Of a DNA stretch of 64,000 bases, positions 35,808 to 47,490 are shown piece after piece. This DNA comes from Limnoperna fortunei (Eukaryota > Mollusca > Bivalvia > Mytilida > Modiolidae). The number at the start of each line of letters is the position of its first letter. Position 1 is the first letter of the stretch. The position numbers were made by a program, and so were the translations under genes. The notes under the pieces are model-generated. The model was not told the origin of the DNA. It did no database searches and saw only the letters and a list, made by a program, of their open reading frames with translations. The DNA lies in contig OX104124.1 of assembly GCA_944474755.1 (NCBI GenBank), positions 1,922,001-1,986,000 on the forward strand, given 5' to 3'.

Positions 35808-37675
35808 TGTAAAGAATGGACTTTTCATCACATTATGTTTTCTTTAACGAACGCACATGGCCTTGAGAAATTTTTCGCCTCTCGATGTTTGACAAGTGTG
35901 CCACCCACTTTTTAGCCACCTTGCTTGATTTCTCACATTGTCAGTGTCCTCATAATATATATTTTTGAGGTGTTCAAACACTGGTATTCCTAGATATTTG
36001 AGATATTGTAACAATTATTCTTCGTGAACATGTATTTTCTTTACGATTTTCAGCAATTCCGGTGCCCGGATCATGTTTTTGTTTATTATTTGTTTGTGTA
36101 ATGTTGATATACAAATTAGTACGAGTGTGTGACCATGATTTACTGAAAAGTGCAAAAATCGTAAAACTGTGTATGAATACGAATACGGTTTCCTAGCGAT
36201 GTTTTTGTGAATTTATTGACTTAAACTCGAGTTGTTTAAAATGTTATATTGTTGTAGGAACATTTTTAGTTTCCTAGAACGAACTTTTATTAAGTTTATT
36301 GTATATTTTTGACCTATCGGGGATTAAGTTTCGTTAGTTTCAGGCCCTTTTACGTCACCGTTCTATATCCCCATAGTTTCCCGTTTAGGATAGACGGGGT
36401 ATTTAAAGCAGATTCCCGTTTTTTCGAGGCTCTTTTTCTCATCTCTTTTCACCAGACCACCAGTGCGGACGTTATTTTTGGTTAGTTTCAAGACATCCTG
36501 ATTGTGGCTATACGAAGATACAAATTTTTGCTATTTATTTTTTTTTTTAATTTACCGGTCATTTAGGGCAATGTTTTCTTGTCCTAGACCAGTATTCAAT
36601 TGAATAAAGGTTATTTGAGCAGTCTGTCTATGTAAATAGCTACCGCTATTTATTCTGACTGTTGGTCAGTTACTCTGAAGAGTGCCCCCCTTTTTCTCAA
36701 GTAAGGACAATTGCTTGAACACTACAAGTCATGTAAGCTGAGTTTTCCAGTACACAGAGAAACTTAATTTTAAACATATTATTTTACTTCATTCTCACCA
36801 TTTTTCATTTAAGATGACATAAAACAACATGTATTTCAAGTCTATAACTCTTTATTTAATACAATACTAGTAAAATAAAAAAGTAGTATTCTTCAAACAA
36901 TTGATTGAGTCTGTTCTTCTTTGAGATCCAGAAGACTGTAAAGTTTACTTATTGTTTGTTCATATAGAAACTAACAACAAATAATTAATATTAATATAAT
37001 ATTATGGTAGTTGGTTGAACACCTCATACATAATGGAATTGTAATTTATGTGATATAATATTTGATTTGATTAAGATAATAGATATTTCGAGACTTCATT
37101 CACTGTATCCAACTATGAATTTGATCTTATGACTAATAAATTGAAACTCATAAATGCCTTACTTTTTATAAAGTCCTCGAAGTAAAGTAGCAGGATCCCG
37201 GATAAAAGGTCACTATCGATACCCTGGCTAACTCATGAGAAGATAGTTTAGTTAGACTGTCCGATCATCAGGTAGAGCATATTCATCGGTGTTTTAGTCT
37301 GGAATTCATATCCTTGACTTCTCTTTGACTGTTGTTCTATAAGATTCCGGTTTAGAGAATAGCTTCTGCGTTCTCTTATTTCAGATATGTTCTGATTTAT
37401 AGAACTCATAAAAAGAGACTGTATACTTTATCCAGACTACAATTGCCCTTGAATATTTCATATCCCCCCACCCCCAATTTCGATTAATGGTTCCATGCTC
37501 TGACCCTGTAGGATCCCGAATATATAAATAACAATAATAATACTTAATAGAATTTGTCTCACCTCTCTGTTCTAGAGTATTGTAAATACTCTAGTGAGGT
37601 TCCTGTGTACCTTCAAACACAGGTGGTGTCAGAAGAATTATACCTAAGGTACCCTAATCGGCCGAGCCTGGTACA
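35808..37675 (+). repeat. 5' LTR
   Basis: Begins TGTAAAGAATGG and ends GCCTGGTACA. A TATTTAAA box at 36400-36407 and AATAAA at 36603-36608 mark the likely U3/R boundary region and the polyadenylation signal. This leaves a long U5 of about 1 kb, which contains the TGGTGTCAGAAG word near 37624. Confidence 0.95.
36400..36407 (+). promoter_or_regulatory. LTR TATA-like box
   Basis: TATTTAAA in a GC-richer context (GACGGGG before it), conserved in the 3' LTR at 45756-45763. It lies about 200 bp before the AATAAA, as expected for a retroelement promoter. Confidence 0.6.
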
Positions 37676-37680
37676 TTTTT

Positions 37681-37697
37681 TTGTGTCAGAAGTGGGA
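37681..37697 (+). other. Primer binding site (tRNA-Leu type)
   Basis: TTGTGTCAGAAGTGGGA, five bases after the 5' LTR. It matches 16 of 17 positions of TGGTGTCAGAAGTGGGA, the complement of the 3' end of many leucine tRNAs including CCA. Confidence 0.75.
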
Positions 37698-37751
37698 AAC
37701 TCGATAGAGTATTCAGCGATACGAACTCATACCTAAACACAAGATAAGAAA

Positions 37752-38737
37752 ATGGTCAGAACAAGACCAGTTGGAAGTAAAAGTCAGAGCACGCCTGCCC
37801 TCAACCAAAGTCCCAGGGGAACCAGATTAAGAATGTCACCAATTATACACAGAGATAATTTATATAATCCAACGCTACAAATCCAGAACAGTCTGATACC
37901 AACAAACTACTTGAAGGGATAACCAAAGAATTTAGAAACGTGATGGCTGATACAGTCAAGACCATACAGAATATGACAGATAAAATTTTATCCAGTATTA
38001 GAAATCAAAGTTCAACCATGAAAGAACCCAGTAGGTGACATGATAGATTAAATGGTCACACTATCAGGCGATCCAGAAGGACCAAGATATACCATGAACT
38101 AAGCACTAGTACGTGTAGTAGTGAAGAATCAAATGAACGCAATGAATCAGAACCAAGTAGTGATTATGAATACTCAGATAGATCCAGAGGAAAGCAACTT
38201 AACAGTAACAGACTACCAATTTTCACTGGGAAAGAAAAATGGAAAGTGTGGTACAACAGGTTCGAAGCTGTTGCCAATTTATACAATTGGACCTCAAAAG
38301 AAAAATTAGCTGAACTCCTACCTAGACTAGCCGGGGATTTCGTTTATGACCAATTATCAAATCGTGTCACAAGTTCATACAGAAAGTTAATAAAAGAACT
38401 TGCCACAAGGTTCGGGGAAGTAGATACAACGAAGATTTATATTGCCAAATTTAATGGAAGAAGACAATTTGAAGATGAAACTGTGCAAGATTTTGCAGCT
38501 GAACTTAAGAGGCTATACGACAAAGGTTATCCCCTCAGAGACAAAATGACAAGACAAGAAGACTTGTTAAGAACATTCCTGTTAGGTCTGCTTGATGATA
38601 ATGCTAGGATCCATGTTGAGCTTAACAAAGAGCCGCACACAATAGAGGAAGCATTCTATCATATTATTCATTACCAAGAAACATGTAGATATGTATTATA
38701 TCGAAAAATTGCAACCAGACCCAGTCCTTTAAACTAA
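37752..38737 (+). pseudogene. gag: gag (retrotransposon capsid), broken
   Basis: Encodes the structural polyprotein that would form the intracellular particle. A first open stretch starts at the ATG at 37752 and stops at about 37920; further stretches lie in shifted frames (stop at about 38037). The best-preserved part is 38246-38737, with FEAVANLYNW, LPRLAGDFVYDQL, ATRFGEVD and a ...DLLRTFLLGLLDDNAR... segment, matching the helical capsid-like domain of Ty3/gypsy gag. No CCHC zinc knuckle is visible between this and the protease, so the nucleocapsid part is lost or diverged. At least two frameshifts or stops make it non-functional. Confidence 0.85.
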
Positions 38738-40100
38738 TATCGGTCAATTCTTGTGGCCGAGAAAAGACCTTTGAGAAACAGAATAATGGCCAAACTTTTG
38801 TTGCTAGAAATGATGTAAAAGAAATGTTACCTGAAAAATCAACAATGTATGATCTTCAAGTAAAATATACCTTTAATGAACCGAAATTCCAAAATGAAAA
38901 TAGATGTGAGATTGCGGAACCAATAATTGGAGAAACCCAGTCTGACATATTAGAAAAAGTTGTTGATATATGTAATACTGAATTATCTCCCCCTTGTTAT
39001 AGTAATGTATCAATAGTTGGGCATTTTATAGATGCGACAACAGAAACCTCATGTATAGATATACTAGAATTATTTGATGATTCACAAATGAAAATTTTGT
39101 TTGGAACATACATTGCTGGCACCATACCAGTTGAAAATAAAAAAGGGAACAGGAAGGAATTTATGTTAATGGTTACATAAATGGCATAACAGCAGTTTTT
39201 ACAGTATATACAGGAGCTGCCAAGACCGTTTTATCAGAGCGTGTATATTTAAAGATACCAAGTGAGAACAGACCGTCTTTAGAAAAATCATCTTTATTAA
39301 TTGGGGCAGATGGAAGCCCACTATAAATGTAGAGCTAGTCGTAGCTGATATTGCAAAACAGGCCTTGTTAGGTCTAGATATCCTGAATATGGGCGAGAAT
39401 GGCCCAGCAGTGAGTAGTTGGCGAAAGAAAATGGTCATTTGGAACGATGAGAAAATACCTTGTGAATATATAAACATTACTGATGTTGCTAGAAAAGTAA
39501 CTGTTATTGACAATGCTGTTATACCAGGGTACAGTGAAGCAATCTTAGATGCAGCCATTGAGAAAACTGATTTAGTACTTGTTTGGTCGATTTAAAGAAC
39601 CATGTCTCAGGACATGTCCGTATAATGAACCCTTTTGAGAAAAGCATAGAAATTAGGCAAAATACAGTTATTGGTATTGCCCAGATTAACAATGATGAGG
39701 TAATACCTCCTTTAGAAAATATGACAGATGAATATCCGGACTGTAGAGCCAGGCGATTGAAGATTTCACCCAGAGAAACAACATTCAAAACAGAAGAAAA
39801 TGTTCATTAGGTCAGGCCACAACCTAAGCCAAATTTTGAAACAAAAGAAGTTTTTAAAAACATTCCCCCACATTTGACAAATATTTTTTATGAAAACCAT
39901 AGAAGGGCATAGTGATGAAGAAGTTAACAAAATTGCAGAACTCTTAATTGAGTTTGGTGATGTATTTTCAAAAGTGAAGATGATATAGGTCTTACACATT
40001 TAATAGAACACAATATCGACACAGGCAATGCTAAACCAAACAACCACCAAGGCGAGTACCTTTAGCATATGCTCACAAAGAAAAGGAGATAGTTGAACAG
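38738..40100 (+). pseudogene. pol: pol 5' part: protease and linker, broken
   Basis: Region before the RT, read in several frames. The retropepsin segment runs about 39155-39390. It shows a GYINGI-like entry, then TVYTGAAKTVLSERVYLKIP, where the catalytic V-D-T-G-A is altered: the aspartate codon is TAT (tyrosine). It continues with LIGADGSPL, then a stop/frameshift at about 39323, then LLGLDIL near 39366, the usual end of the protease fold. Frames 39365-39595 and 39583-39810 hold the linker to RT. Loss of the catalytic Asp plus frameshifts mean no active protease. Confidence 0.85.
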
Positions 40101-41495
40101 ATGGAGAGACAAGGAATTATAAGAAAATCTACTTCACCCTGGGCCAGTCCCCTATGTCTTGTTCTTAAGAAGAGCAGTAATAATGAGATAAAAGTTCGTC
40201 CCACTATAGATTTCCGAGCTGTAAACAAAGTATGTCAGAATGATGCTTTTCCACTGCCTAGGATCCAGGACTGTCTAGATGCAATGGCTGGCTCGACTTT
40301 GTTTACCTGTGTTGATCTTTTGTCCGGGTACCATCAATCGCGCATGAAAGAGTCTGACATCCCAAAAACAGCGTTTGTAACAAAATACGGACTTTACGAA
40401 TTTTTAAGAATGCCAATGGGTTTAAAATCTTCTGCTTAAACTTTTCAAAGATTGATGGAATTGGTGCTTCAAGGTCTTCAATGGTTGACCTGTGTCATAT
40501 ATTTAGACGATGTTATTATCTTTAGTAAAACTTTCAATGAACATATGCAGCGACTAGTTTTTAGTAGACTGAGAGAAGCTGGACTCAAGTTGAAACCAGA
40601 GAAATGCCAGTTTTTACAGTCTGAAGTTAAATTTCTTGGACATGTAGTTTCAGGGGAAGGTGTTCGACCAAATCCGGATAATCTAGTGAAGGTTAGACAC
40701 TGTTGCGTCCCTAAAACAGTTACCCAAGTCCGACAGTTCCTTGGTTTGGCTAGCTACTACCGCAGATTTATACAGAATTTCTCAAAAATAGCATCACCTT
40801 TAACAAATTTGACTAAGAAAGGTGAAGATTTTATTTGGTCTCCTGATTGCGAGAAATCCTTCAATGAATTAAAAAAATTACTGACACATGTCCCATTTAT
40901 GTCCTACCCTGATGATAAAGGTGAATACATTTTAGACTGTGATGCAAGCGATTTGCAAATAGGTGCAGTTCTGAGTCAAAAACAAGATAGACAAGAAAAG
41001 GTTATAGCATATGGTAGTAGAACCCTAAACAAGGCAGAGAAAAATTATTGTGTCACAGACAAAGAGCTCCTAGCTCTTCGATATTTTGTAGAGTATTATA
41101 GACAATATTTACTTGGAAGAAAGTTCATAGTACGAACTGACCATCAAGCTTTAATTTGGCTGTTTAGCCTAAAGGAACCAAGTGGAAGCATAGCTCGAAG
41201 GATAGAAATTTTATCCGATTATGACTTCACTATAAACCACCGACCTGGAAAGAAACATGCAAATGCTGATAGTTTATCCAGATTTCCCCAATACTCATGT
41301 CTATGTTCTGAAGTAGACACTTCAGAAGATTTAAAATGTGGCCCCTGCAAGAAATGTGTAAAAAAGGCGCTTGATATGGAGAGCAACCTCATATCTACTT
41401 GTCCAGACCAAAAATTAATTAGGACAGTGACTAGAAGCGAAGCCCTCAACAGAGACAAAAATTATTGGACGATGTTGAAAACCAAGTATACATAA
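40101..41495 (+). pseudogene. pol: pol: reverse transcriptase and RNase H
   Basis: One reading frame, interrupted by a TAA at 40437-40439. The RT includes TSPWASPLCLVLKK, RPTIDFRAVNK, LFTCVDLLSGYHQ (first catalytic Asp), FLRMPMGLKSSA|stop|TFQR and VIYLDDVIIFS (catalytic YLDD). The connection and RNase H follow: YILDCDASDLQIGAVLSQ, VTDKELLALRYFVEYYRQYL, RTDHQALIWL and the RPGKKHANADSLSR ending typical of Ty3/gypsy. A second in-frame stop, TAA at 41493-41495, separates it from integrase. It would copy the RNA genome to DNA in the particle. Apart from the two stops the catalytic residues look intact. Confidence 0.93.
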
Positions 41496-41510
41496 AAAAA
41501 TCTGTCCAAA

Positions 41511-42848
41511 ATGCAACAAGATGACACAGATATTTCTCCCATTTTTGATGGCTTAAAGGCTAATGTTAAGCCAACAGATGCTGAATTGAATTTAGCCAGT
41601 CCTGCTACCAGAAATTATTGTTATTACTGGGAATCATTGAGTATTATAGACGATGTTGTCGATAAAAAGTATTTCCAGAATGATGGATCTGTTTTATATA
41701 TGCAGCTATTGACCGCATCCCGTTTAAAGCAAGAAATAGTGAGTCTCGCCCACGACTCATTAATGTCTGGACATTTTGGACGAAATAAGACCATTGAAAG
41801 AATACGTCAAAGTTTTTATTGGTGTGGCCTTAGGGAGGATGTTGAAATACACATCCGACAATGTGACCAATGTACTAAGAATAAATTTCCTGTTAGAAAA
41901 GCAAGAGCACCTATGGGATATATGTCAGTGGGGGCTCCATTTGACAGACTGTCTGTGGACGTTGTTGGTCCACTTCCCAGAACCGCCCAAAATAACAGAT
42001 ACTTTCTTACCGTCACCGACCATTTCACAAAGTGGACTGAAATTTACCCTATACCAGACCAGACAGCCGAAATCTGTACCCAGAAAATTTTAAACGAGTT
42101 TGTAAGTCGCTTTGGTTGTCCGCAAAGCATCCATTCTGATCAAGGCTCTAACTTTGAGAGTGATATTTTTCAACAAATGTGTGAATTACTCGAGGTGAAA
42201 AAGACCAGAACCACTACCAGGAATCCTAAAGGAAATGGTCAATGTGAGAGAATCCATAGAACAATTTTACAAATGGTCAGAATTTATCTAAAGGACGACC
42301 AGACAGAATGGGCCAAAAACCTTGGATGTTTGTTAGGAGCATACAGATCCAGTATCAATGAATCTACCGGTTTTACACCGAATATGCTAATGCTTGGGCG
42401 GGAGGTTAAAACTCCAATAAGTTTGATTTTCAAGATTCCTGAAGTTGAGATCTATTCCAGTCATGGAGATTATGTCACAAAACTTCGTCAAAGAATACAG
42501 TCTGCTCATGAGATATGCAGAAAGTGTTTGGCTATTTCAACAAAAAGAAGAAAAGACAATTATGACCTTAATTCGTATTTATATGTATTTAAACCTGGTG
42601 ATGCGGTTTGGTTTTTAAATGAATCAAGACGAGAAGGCAGCCTCGTTAAGTTACAGCCGGTTTTTCTCAGACCGTACATTGTATTAAAGAAACTGAACAA
42701 TTTGAATTATGTAATACAAATGGAAAGAGACGGACCGTCAAAAGTCGTGAACCACAACAAATTAGCCAAGTACGTGGGTAACCATTATCCTGACTGGGGA
42801 ACCAGTGCAGTTCGAAATTTTGATCGCAGGTCGAAAATGACAAAATAA
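41511..42848 (+). pseudogene. pol: pol: integrase, open but cut off from RT by a stop
   Basis: 445 codons in the same frame as RT-RNase H. The N-terminal zinc site is H81, H88, C118, C121. The catalytic core has D150 (SVDVVGP), D210 (HSDQGSNF) and E246 (GNGQCERIHR), with 35 residues between D210 and E246: an intact DD35E integrase. The C-terminal part (LQPVFLRPYIVLKKLNNLNY) resembles the GPY/F module; no chromodomain is seen. It would insert the cDNA into the genome. The frame is open, but expression needs read-through of the stop at 41493, so I class it as part of a broken pol. Confidence 0.93.
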
Positions 42849-42960
42849 TTGGTGATGGGGGTGATAAGTGTAACAGTTTGTAGTCAATCCAGTGACTGAG
42901 GTGTTCAATCAAGAATCAAAATATAAAATGTAACGAAAAATTACTGAACTAATATTTAAC

Positions 42961-43872
42961 ATGAATATTACCTGTTTTTCAGCTATGGATTATGACAGAA
43001 GCAGAGTATATGGATGCACAAAGTTTAATTTTGTTGGTGAAAAGAGGGCAGCTGTTAAGCATTTCCAGAAACATTTTAGTCCAGTAGAGAATAAATTCTG
43101 TTGTAAACTATGTAACTTCAGTACAATGGAACAGGGCTTAATAAAAAGGCATAGCTCTTTATATCCTCCACATGCTACCGCCGTGATGACAGCTACCTTA
43201 ATGGACAAGTTGCAAGGAGTCGAGGCAGACTATGTAATTACCAACCTTAACCACCGTGTCGTTAATGTAGATGTTGATCTTACTAAATGGGATGCTGAAG
43301 CTTCAAATTTATACTGGGCCACTCGTCGTCGTAGTCTTTCGATTGCTTCTACTACAGTTCCTGTGACTACTACCAGTTCAACCATTATTCCTGATGATAC
43401 AATCTACCCTTTGATATCTAGTATGATTTCCGTAACTACAGCTACCACCACTGTACCTACTTACTCTACTGTTAATATGAACACCCCAACAACACATCCG
43501 TCAATTCCTGCTCCACTGATGCAACTGCTTTCCTCTGTCACTGTTGCCGCATCTACTGCTACTCAACTTCCTACACAACCAGATTTATTATCACAAGCCT
43601 GCTATGAACTTGAAGATACCCGTATTGTTGTCAATGAACATTCGGAATTCGCCGACCACTTATTATCTTTATCTGACCCTGAGTATAATACTGATACTGT
43701 ACCATCACTTCTGGCATCCATCTACAACTCCGTCAACATCTGTTTCCGCACCACCTGTACCATCAGTTATATCAACATCAAACAATACTGTTTCCTCCGT
43801 AAAGACACCGATAGTATCTTTTCCGTCACCACTGAAATCACCACCTGCCACCGTACCACGTGCCAGATATAG
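42961..43872 (+). CDS. Extra ORF after integrase: zinc-finger, Ser/Thr-rich protein
   Basis: 303 codons between integrase and the 3' LTR, on the element's sense strand. The N-terminus carries a C2H2-like finger: C48, C51, H64, H71 (C-x2-C-x12-H-x6-H), preceded by a partial one (C19, H34, H38). Residues 120-215 are rich in Ser, Thr and Pro. After about 43700 the composition fits frame 2 better (P/S/T-rich), and from 43860 frame 3 continues with a charged, probably coiled-coil segment and a basic tail, so this ORF and the next are probably one broken gene. A T-rich splice acceptor (CTGTTTTTCAG, 42972-42982) lies just before ATG 42985, which suggests expression from a spliced RNA. No signal peptide or membrane span was seen, so it is not env-like. 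Function unknown; nucleic-acid binding is inference. Confidence 0.6.
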   Translation: MNITCFSAMDYDRSRVYGCTKFNFVGEKRAAVKHFQKHFSPVENKFCCKLCNFSTMEQGLIKRHSSLYPPHATAVMTATLMDKLQGVEADYVITNLNHRVVNVDVDLTKWDAEASNLYWATRRRSLSIASTTVPVTTTSSTIIPDDTIYPLISSMISVTTATTTVPTYSTVNMNTPTTHPSIPAPLMQLLSSVTVAASTATQLPTQPDLLSQACYELEDTRIVVNEHSEFADHLLSLSDPEYNTDTVPSLLASIYNSVNICFRTTCTISYINIKQYCFLRKDTDSIFSVTTEITTCHRTTCQI

Positions 43873-44168
43873 AGTTACCATCTCCTTCTACTGATGAAAA
43901 TATTATGGATCAACTACTTGGCCCAGAATATGACCAACTTACAACTCCTTCGCTACACGATGCTTTCTTATCACTAATTGAAACTGTAAAAGAAACAAAT
44001 ACCCTTTTGAAAGAAACACGTGATGGGCAGAAGAAGAGAAATGATCGTATCGAAAAGGTTGAATTTGCCATATTGAAACTGACTCGAAGACCGTCGCCAG
44101 ACAGACAAGTATACCGACCGAAGACCCCGCACCCCACCCCGCACCGCAAAAAGAAAATGTATACCTGA
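43860..44168 (+). pseudogene. 3' part of the extra ORF (frameshifted)
   Basis: 102 codons. An acidic stretch (ENIMDQLLGPEYDQL) is followed by a heptad-like helix (SLIETVKETNTLLKETR, RNDRIEKVEFAILKL) and a basic Pro-rich tail ending HRKKK. It overlaps the end of the 303-codon frame by 13 bp in another frame. The likely arrangement is finger, S/T/P-rich linker, coiled coil, basic tail, broken by two frameshifts. An alternative is a separate small ORF. Confidence 0.5.
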
Positions 44169-45161
44169 AAGGAAAGGACCGTTTCACCCAAGAAGATGAA
44201 ATCTAAAGTTGTGAATCAAAAATAAAGTTCCACGTGGACTGTTTAATGGACATTTTCATTACAGTATTTGTGTATTTTATAGACATTTTCATTATATTGC
44301 TTTTATATTGTGGTATCACATTTTAGTAGATTGTAATGTCATGTATTAATTGATTCTCTGGTTGAATGCCGTGTGTTCCGGTGTTCGAACCCTTCCCGTG
44401 CTGTTTATCATGTACCGTGTTGTAATTATTTAAGACTTAAGTATCTAAATAATAATATGTCTCACATTTTACTTCAAAATTTAAGGAGGTATAAAGGATT
44501 CACTTTATATCTTAATTCCTGTGCAAGTGACATTCAAATTAGCTTGAATAATTAATAATATTTACAGGGTAGTAATAGGTCATGGGTAGATTTAACTTTG
44601 GAGTAGAAAATATATAGAGTATTAATATTTTATTACTCATTGAACTTTATCTATAAATATGTATGCATCATTTCAATTCAGTATTTTTTTGAGTAGCAGG
44701 AAATAGTCACCATACTTTTCCTTGAGTTAGAAGTGAAAGTTTTTGTAGTGTTTCGGCTATGAGTCTTACCTTTGTCTTTAATAATATAATATTAAAGTTG
44801 GTGTTCCTCAATGTTTCATTCTAAATTGCTGAAATGAAGCAAGTTTTACGTTTTTTAGTATTTGCTTTCAAATATTAGGCTTATGAACTGTTGGAATTTA
44901 ATTAATGTTTTTAATTGTTTACATATTGTAGTAAGAAAAATAAGGGTATTAACCAGTAGATGTGTGTAATGGGTTAAACCTATTGGAGTTGAACAATCTT
45001 GTTTGCTGTTTAACTTTAGCGAGTTGTTCGTGAAATACAAATCCTTTAACTTAATTTTCTTTAATGTTACTGTTATGGTTGCATATGATGTTTGTTTTTG
45101 TGTTGATTATCAACCCGAGTTTCAAATACATGTCTAGTTTTCGTGGGGACACTGAAAACTT
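44169..45161 (+). other. Retrotransposon 3' untranslated region
   Basis: About 1 kb of AT-rich sequence between the extra ORF and the polypurine tract, without a recognisable coding frame or env-like gene. Confidence 0.7.
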
Positions 45162-45175
45162 AAGTGGGGAGCTGA
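45162..45175 (+). other. Polypurine tract
   Basis: AAGTGGGGAGCTGA directly before the 3' LTR. It is purine-rich apart from two T and one C, at the expected place for plus-strand priming. Confidence 0.75.
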
Positions 45176-47047
45176 TGTAACGAATGGACTTTCCATCACA
45201 TTATGTTCTTTTTTAACGAACTCACATGGCCTTGAGAAATTTTCTCTCGATGTTTGACAAGTGTGCCACCCACTATTACCCACCTTGCTTGATTTCTCAC
45301 ATTGTCAGTGTCCTCATAATATATATTTTTGAGGTGTTCAAACACTGGTATTCCTAGATATTTAAGATATTGTAACAATTATTTTTCATGAACATGTGTT
45401 TTCTTTACGATTTTCAGCACTTCCGGTGCCCGGATCATGTTTTTGTTTATTATTTGTTTGTGTAATGTTGATATGCAAATTAGTACGAGTGTGTGACCTT
45501 GATTTACTGAAAAGTGCAAAAATCGTAAAACTGTGTATGAATACGAATACGGGTTCCTAGCGATGAATTTATTGACTTAAACTCGAGTTGTTTATAATGT
45601 TATATTGTTGTAGGAACATTTTTAGGTTCCTAGAACGAACTTTTATTAAGTTTATTGTATATTTTTGAACTATCGGGTATTAAGTTTCGTTAGTTTCAGG
45701 CCCTTTTACGTCCCCGTTCTACATCCCCATCGTTTCCCGTTTAGGATAGACGGGGTATTTAAAGCAGATTCCCGTTTTTTCGAGCCTCTTCTTCTCATCT
45801 CTTTTCACCAGACCACCAGTGCAGACGTTAGTTTTGGTTAGTTTCAAGACATCCTGATTTTAGATTGTGGCTATACGAAGATACAAATTTTTACTATTTA
45901 TTTTTTTGGAATTTACCGGTCATTTTTGGGCAATGTTTTCTTGTCCTAGACCAGTACTAAATTGAATAAAGGTTATTTGAGCAGTCTGTCTATGTAAATA
46001 GCTACCGCTATTTATTTTGACTGTTGGTCAGTTACTCTGAAGAGTGCCCCCCCCCCTTTTTTCCCAAGTAAGGACAATTGCTTGAACACTACAAGTCCTG
46101 TAAGCTGAGTTTTCCAGTACACAGAGAAACTAAATTTTAAACATATTATTTTACTTCATTCTTACCATTTTTCATTTAAGATGACATACAACAACATGTA
46201 TTTCAAGTCTATAACTCTTTATTTAATACAATACTAGTAAAATAAAAAAAGTAGTATTCTTCAAACAATTGATTGAGTCTGTTCTTCTGTGAGATCCAGA
46301 AGACTGTAAAGTTTACTTATTGTTTGTTCATATAATAACAAATAATTAATATTACATGTATTATGGTAGTTGGTTGAACACCTCATACATAATGGAATTG
46401 TAATTTATGTGATATAATATTTGATTTGATTAAGATAATAGATATTTCGAGACTTCATTCACTGTATCAAACTATGAATTTGATCTTATGACTAATAAAT
46501 TGAAACTCACAAATGCCTAACTTTTTATAAAGTCCTCGAAGTAAAATAGCAGGATCCCGGATAAAAGGTCACTATCGATACCCTGGCTAACTCATGAGAC
46601 GATAGTTTAGTTAGACTGTTCGATCATCAGGTAGAGCATATTCATCGGTGTTTTAGTCTGGAATTCATATCCTTGACTTCTCTTTGACTGTTGTTCTATA
46701 AGATTCCGGTTTAGAGAATAGCTTCTGCGTTCTCTTATTTCAGATATGTTCTGATTTATAGAACTCATAAAAAGAGACTGTATACTTTATCCAGACTACA
46801 ATTGCCCTTGAATATTTCATATCCCCCCACTCCCAATTTCGATTAATGGTTCCCTGCTCTGACCCTGTAGGATCCCGAATAAATAAATAACAATAATAAT
46901 ACTTAATAGAATTTGGACAAATCTTGTCTCACCTCTCTGTGGTCTAGAGTATTGTAAATACTCTAGTGAGGTTCCTGTGTACCTTCAAACACAGGTGGTG
47001 TCAGAAGAATTATACCTAAGGTACCCAACTCGGCCGAGCCTGGTACA
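45176..47047 (+). repeat. 3' LTR
   Basis: Begins TGTAACGAATGG and ends GCCTGGTACA. TATTTAAA lies at 45756-45763 and AATAAA at 45965-45970. It is collinear with the 5' LTR, with scattered substitutions and short indels (for example a longer C/T run near 46046). Confidence 0.95.
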
Positions 47048-47342
47048 TAATTGAACAGCTTTGTGACTTTATAATGAAAACGAATCAAATGACAGCGATA
47101 AGACACACTTCGATCGGTATCAAAAGGAACGACGTTCGTTATTAAGCACGTTTGTTTTCAACCATTAGGAAGGACATGTATTTTAGTATTGTAGGGATAT
47201 TATTCTATTTAAACATACATGTAAGTTTTTCTGAACGTTTACATATACATGCAACTATCCAGGTAGTTTGTGTAGAAAACAGCAAAACCTTCACGTTAGT
47301 CTGTGTTTTAGTCAAGACACGTTTACGAGGATGTTAAAATTC

Positions 47343-47490
47343 ACTCTGCGACATAGAGAACATAACTGGTTCCTTGATATAACCTCTGCCACTCTCCAGC
47401 ACATAGAACATGACGGGTTTCTTGATATAACGTATGCCACTCTTCGACACAGAGAACATAGCTGGTTCCTTGATATAACCTCTGCCACAT
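47343..47490 (+). repeat. 48 bp minisatellite, three copies
   Basis: Units share GAGAACATAACTGGTTCC, TTGATATAACCTCTGCC and CACTC, with starts near 47343, 47390 and 47438. A single related unit lies in reverse orientation at about 59398-59448. Confidence 0.85.

Larger units (their letters stand above)
35804..47051 (+). mobile_element. Full-length Ty3/gypsy LTR retrotransposon (decayed)
   Basis: An 11.2 kb element, 35808-47047, bounded by TAAT on both sides (35804-35807 and 47048-47051). It has two LTRs of 1868 and 1872 bp starting TGTAA and ending GGTACA, a primer site, gag, protease, RT, RNase H and integrase in Ty3/gypsy order (integrase last), an extra ORF, and a polypurine tract. Gag and pol carry stops and frameshifts, so this copy cannot act alone. 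The LTRs have scattered substitutions and small indels, so insertion is not very recent. The 1.87 kb LTRs exclude Steamer, the short-LTR clam element. Confidence 0.95.

Noticed and set aside
42961..44168. Envelope gene of the retrotransposon
   Set aside because: No signal peptide, membrane span or cysteine pattern of an envelope protein; it has a zinc-finger-like start and S/T-rich linker instead.
35808..47047. Steamer element
   Set aside because: LTRs are ten times longer than Steamer's short LTRs and there is an extra ORF.
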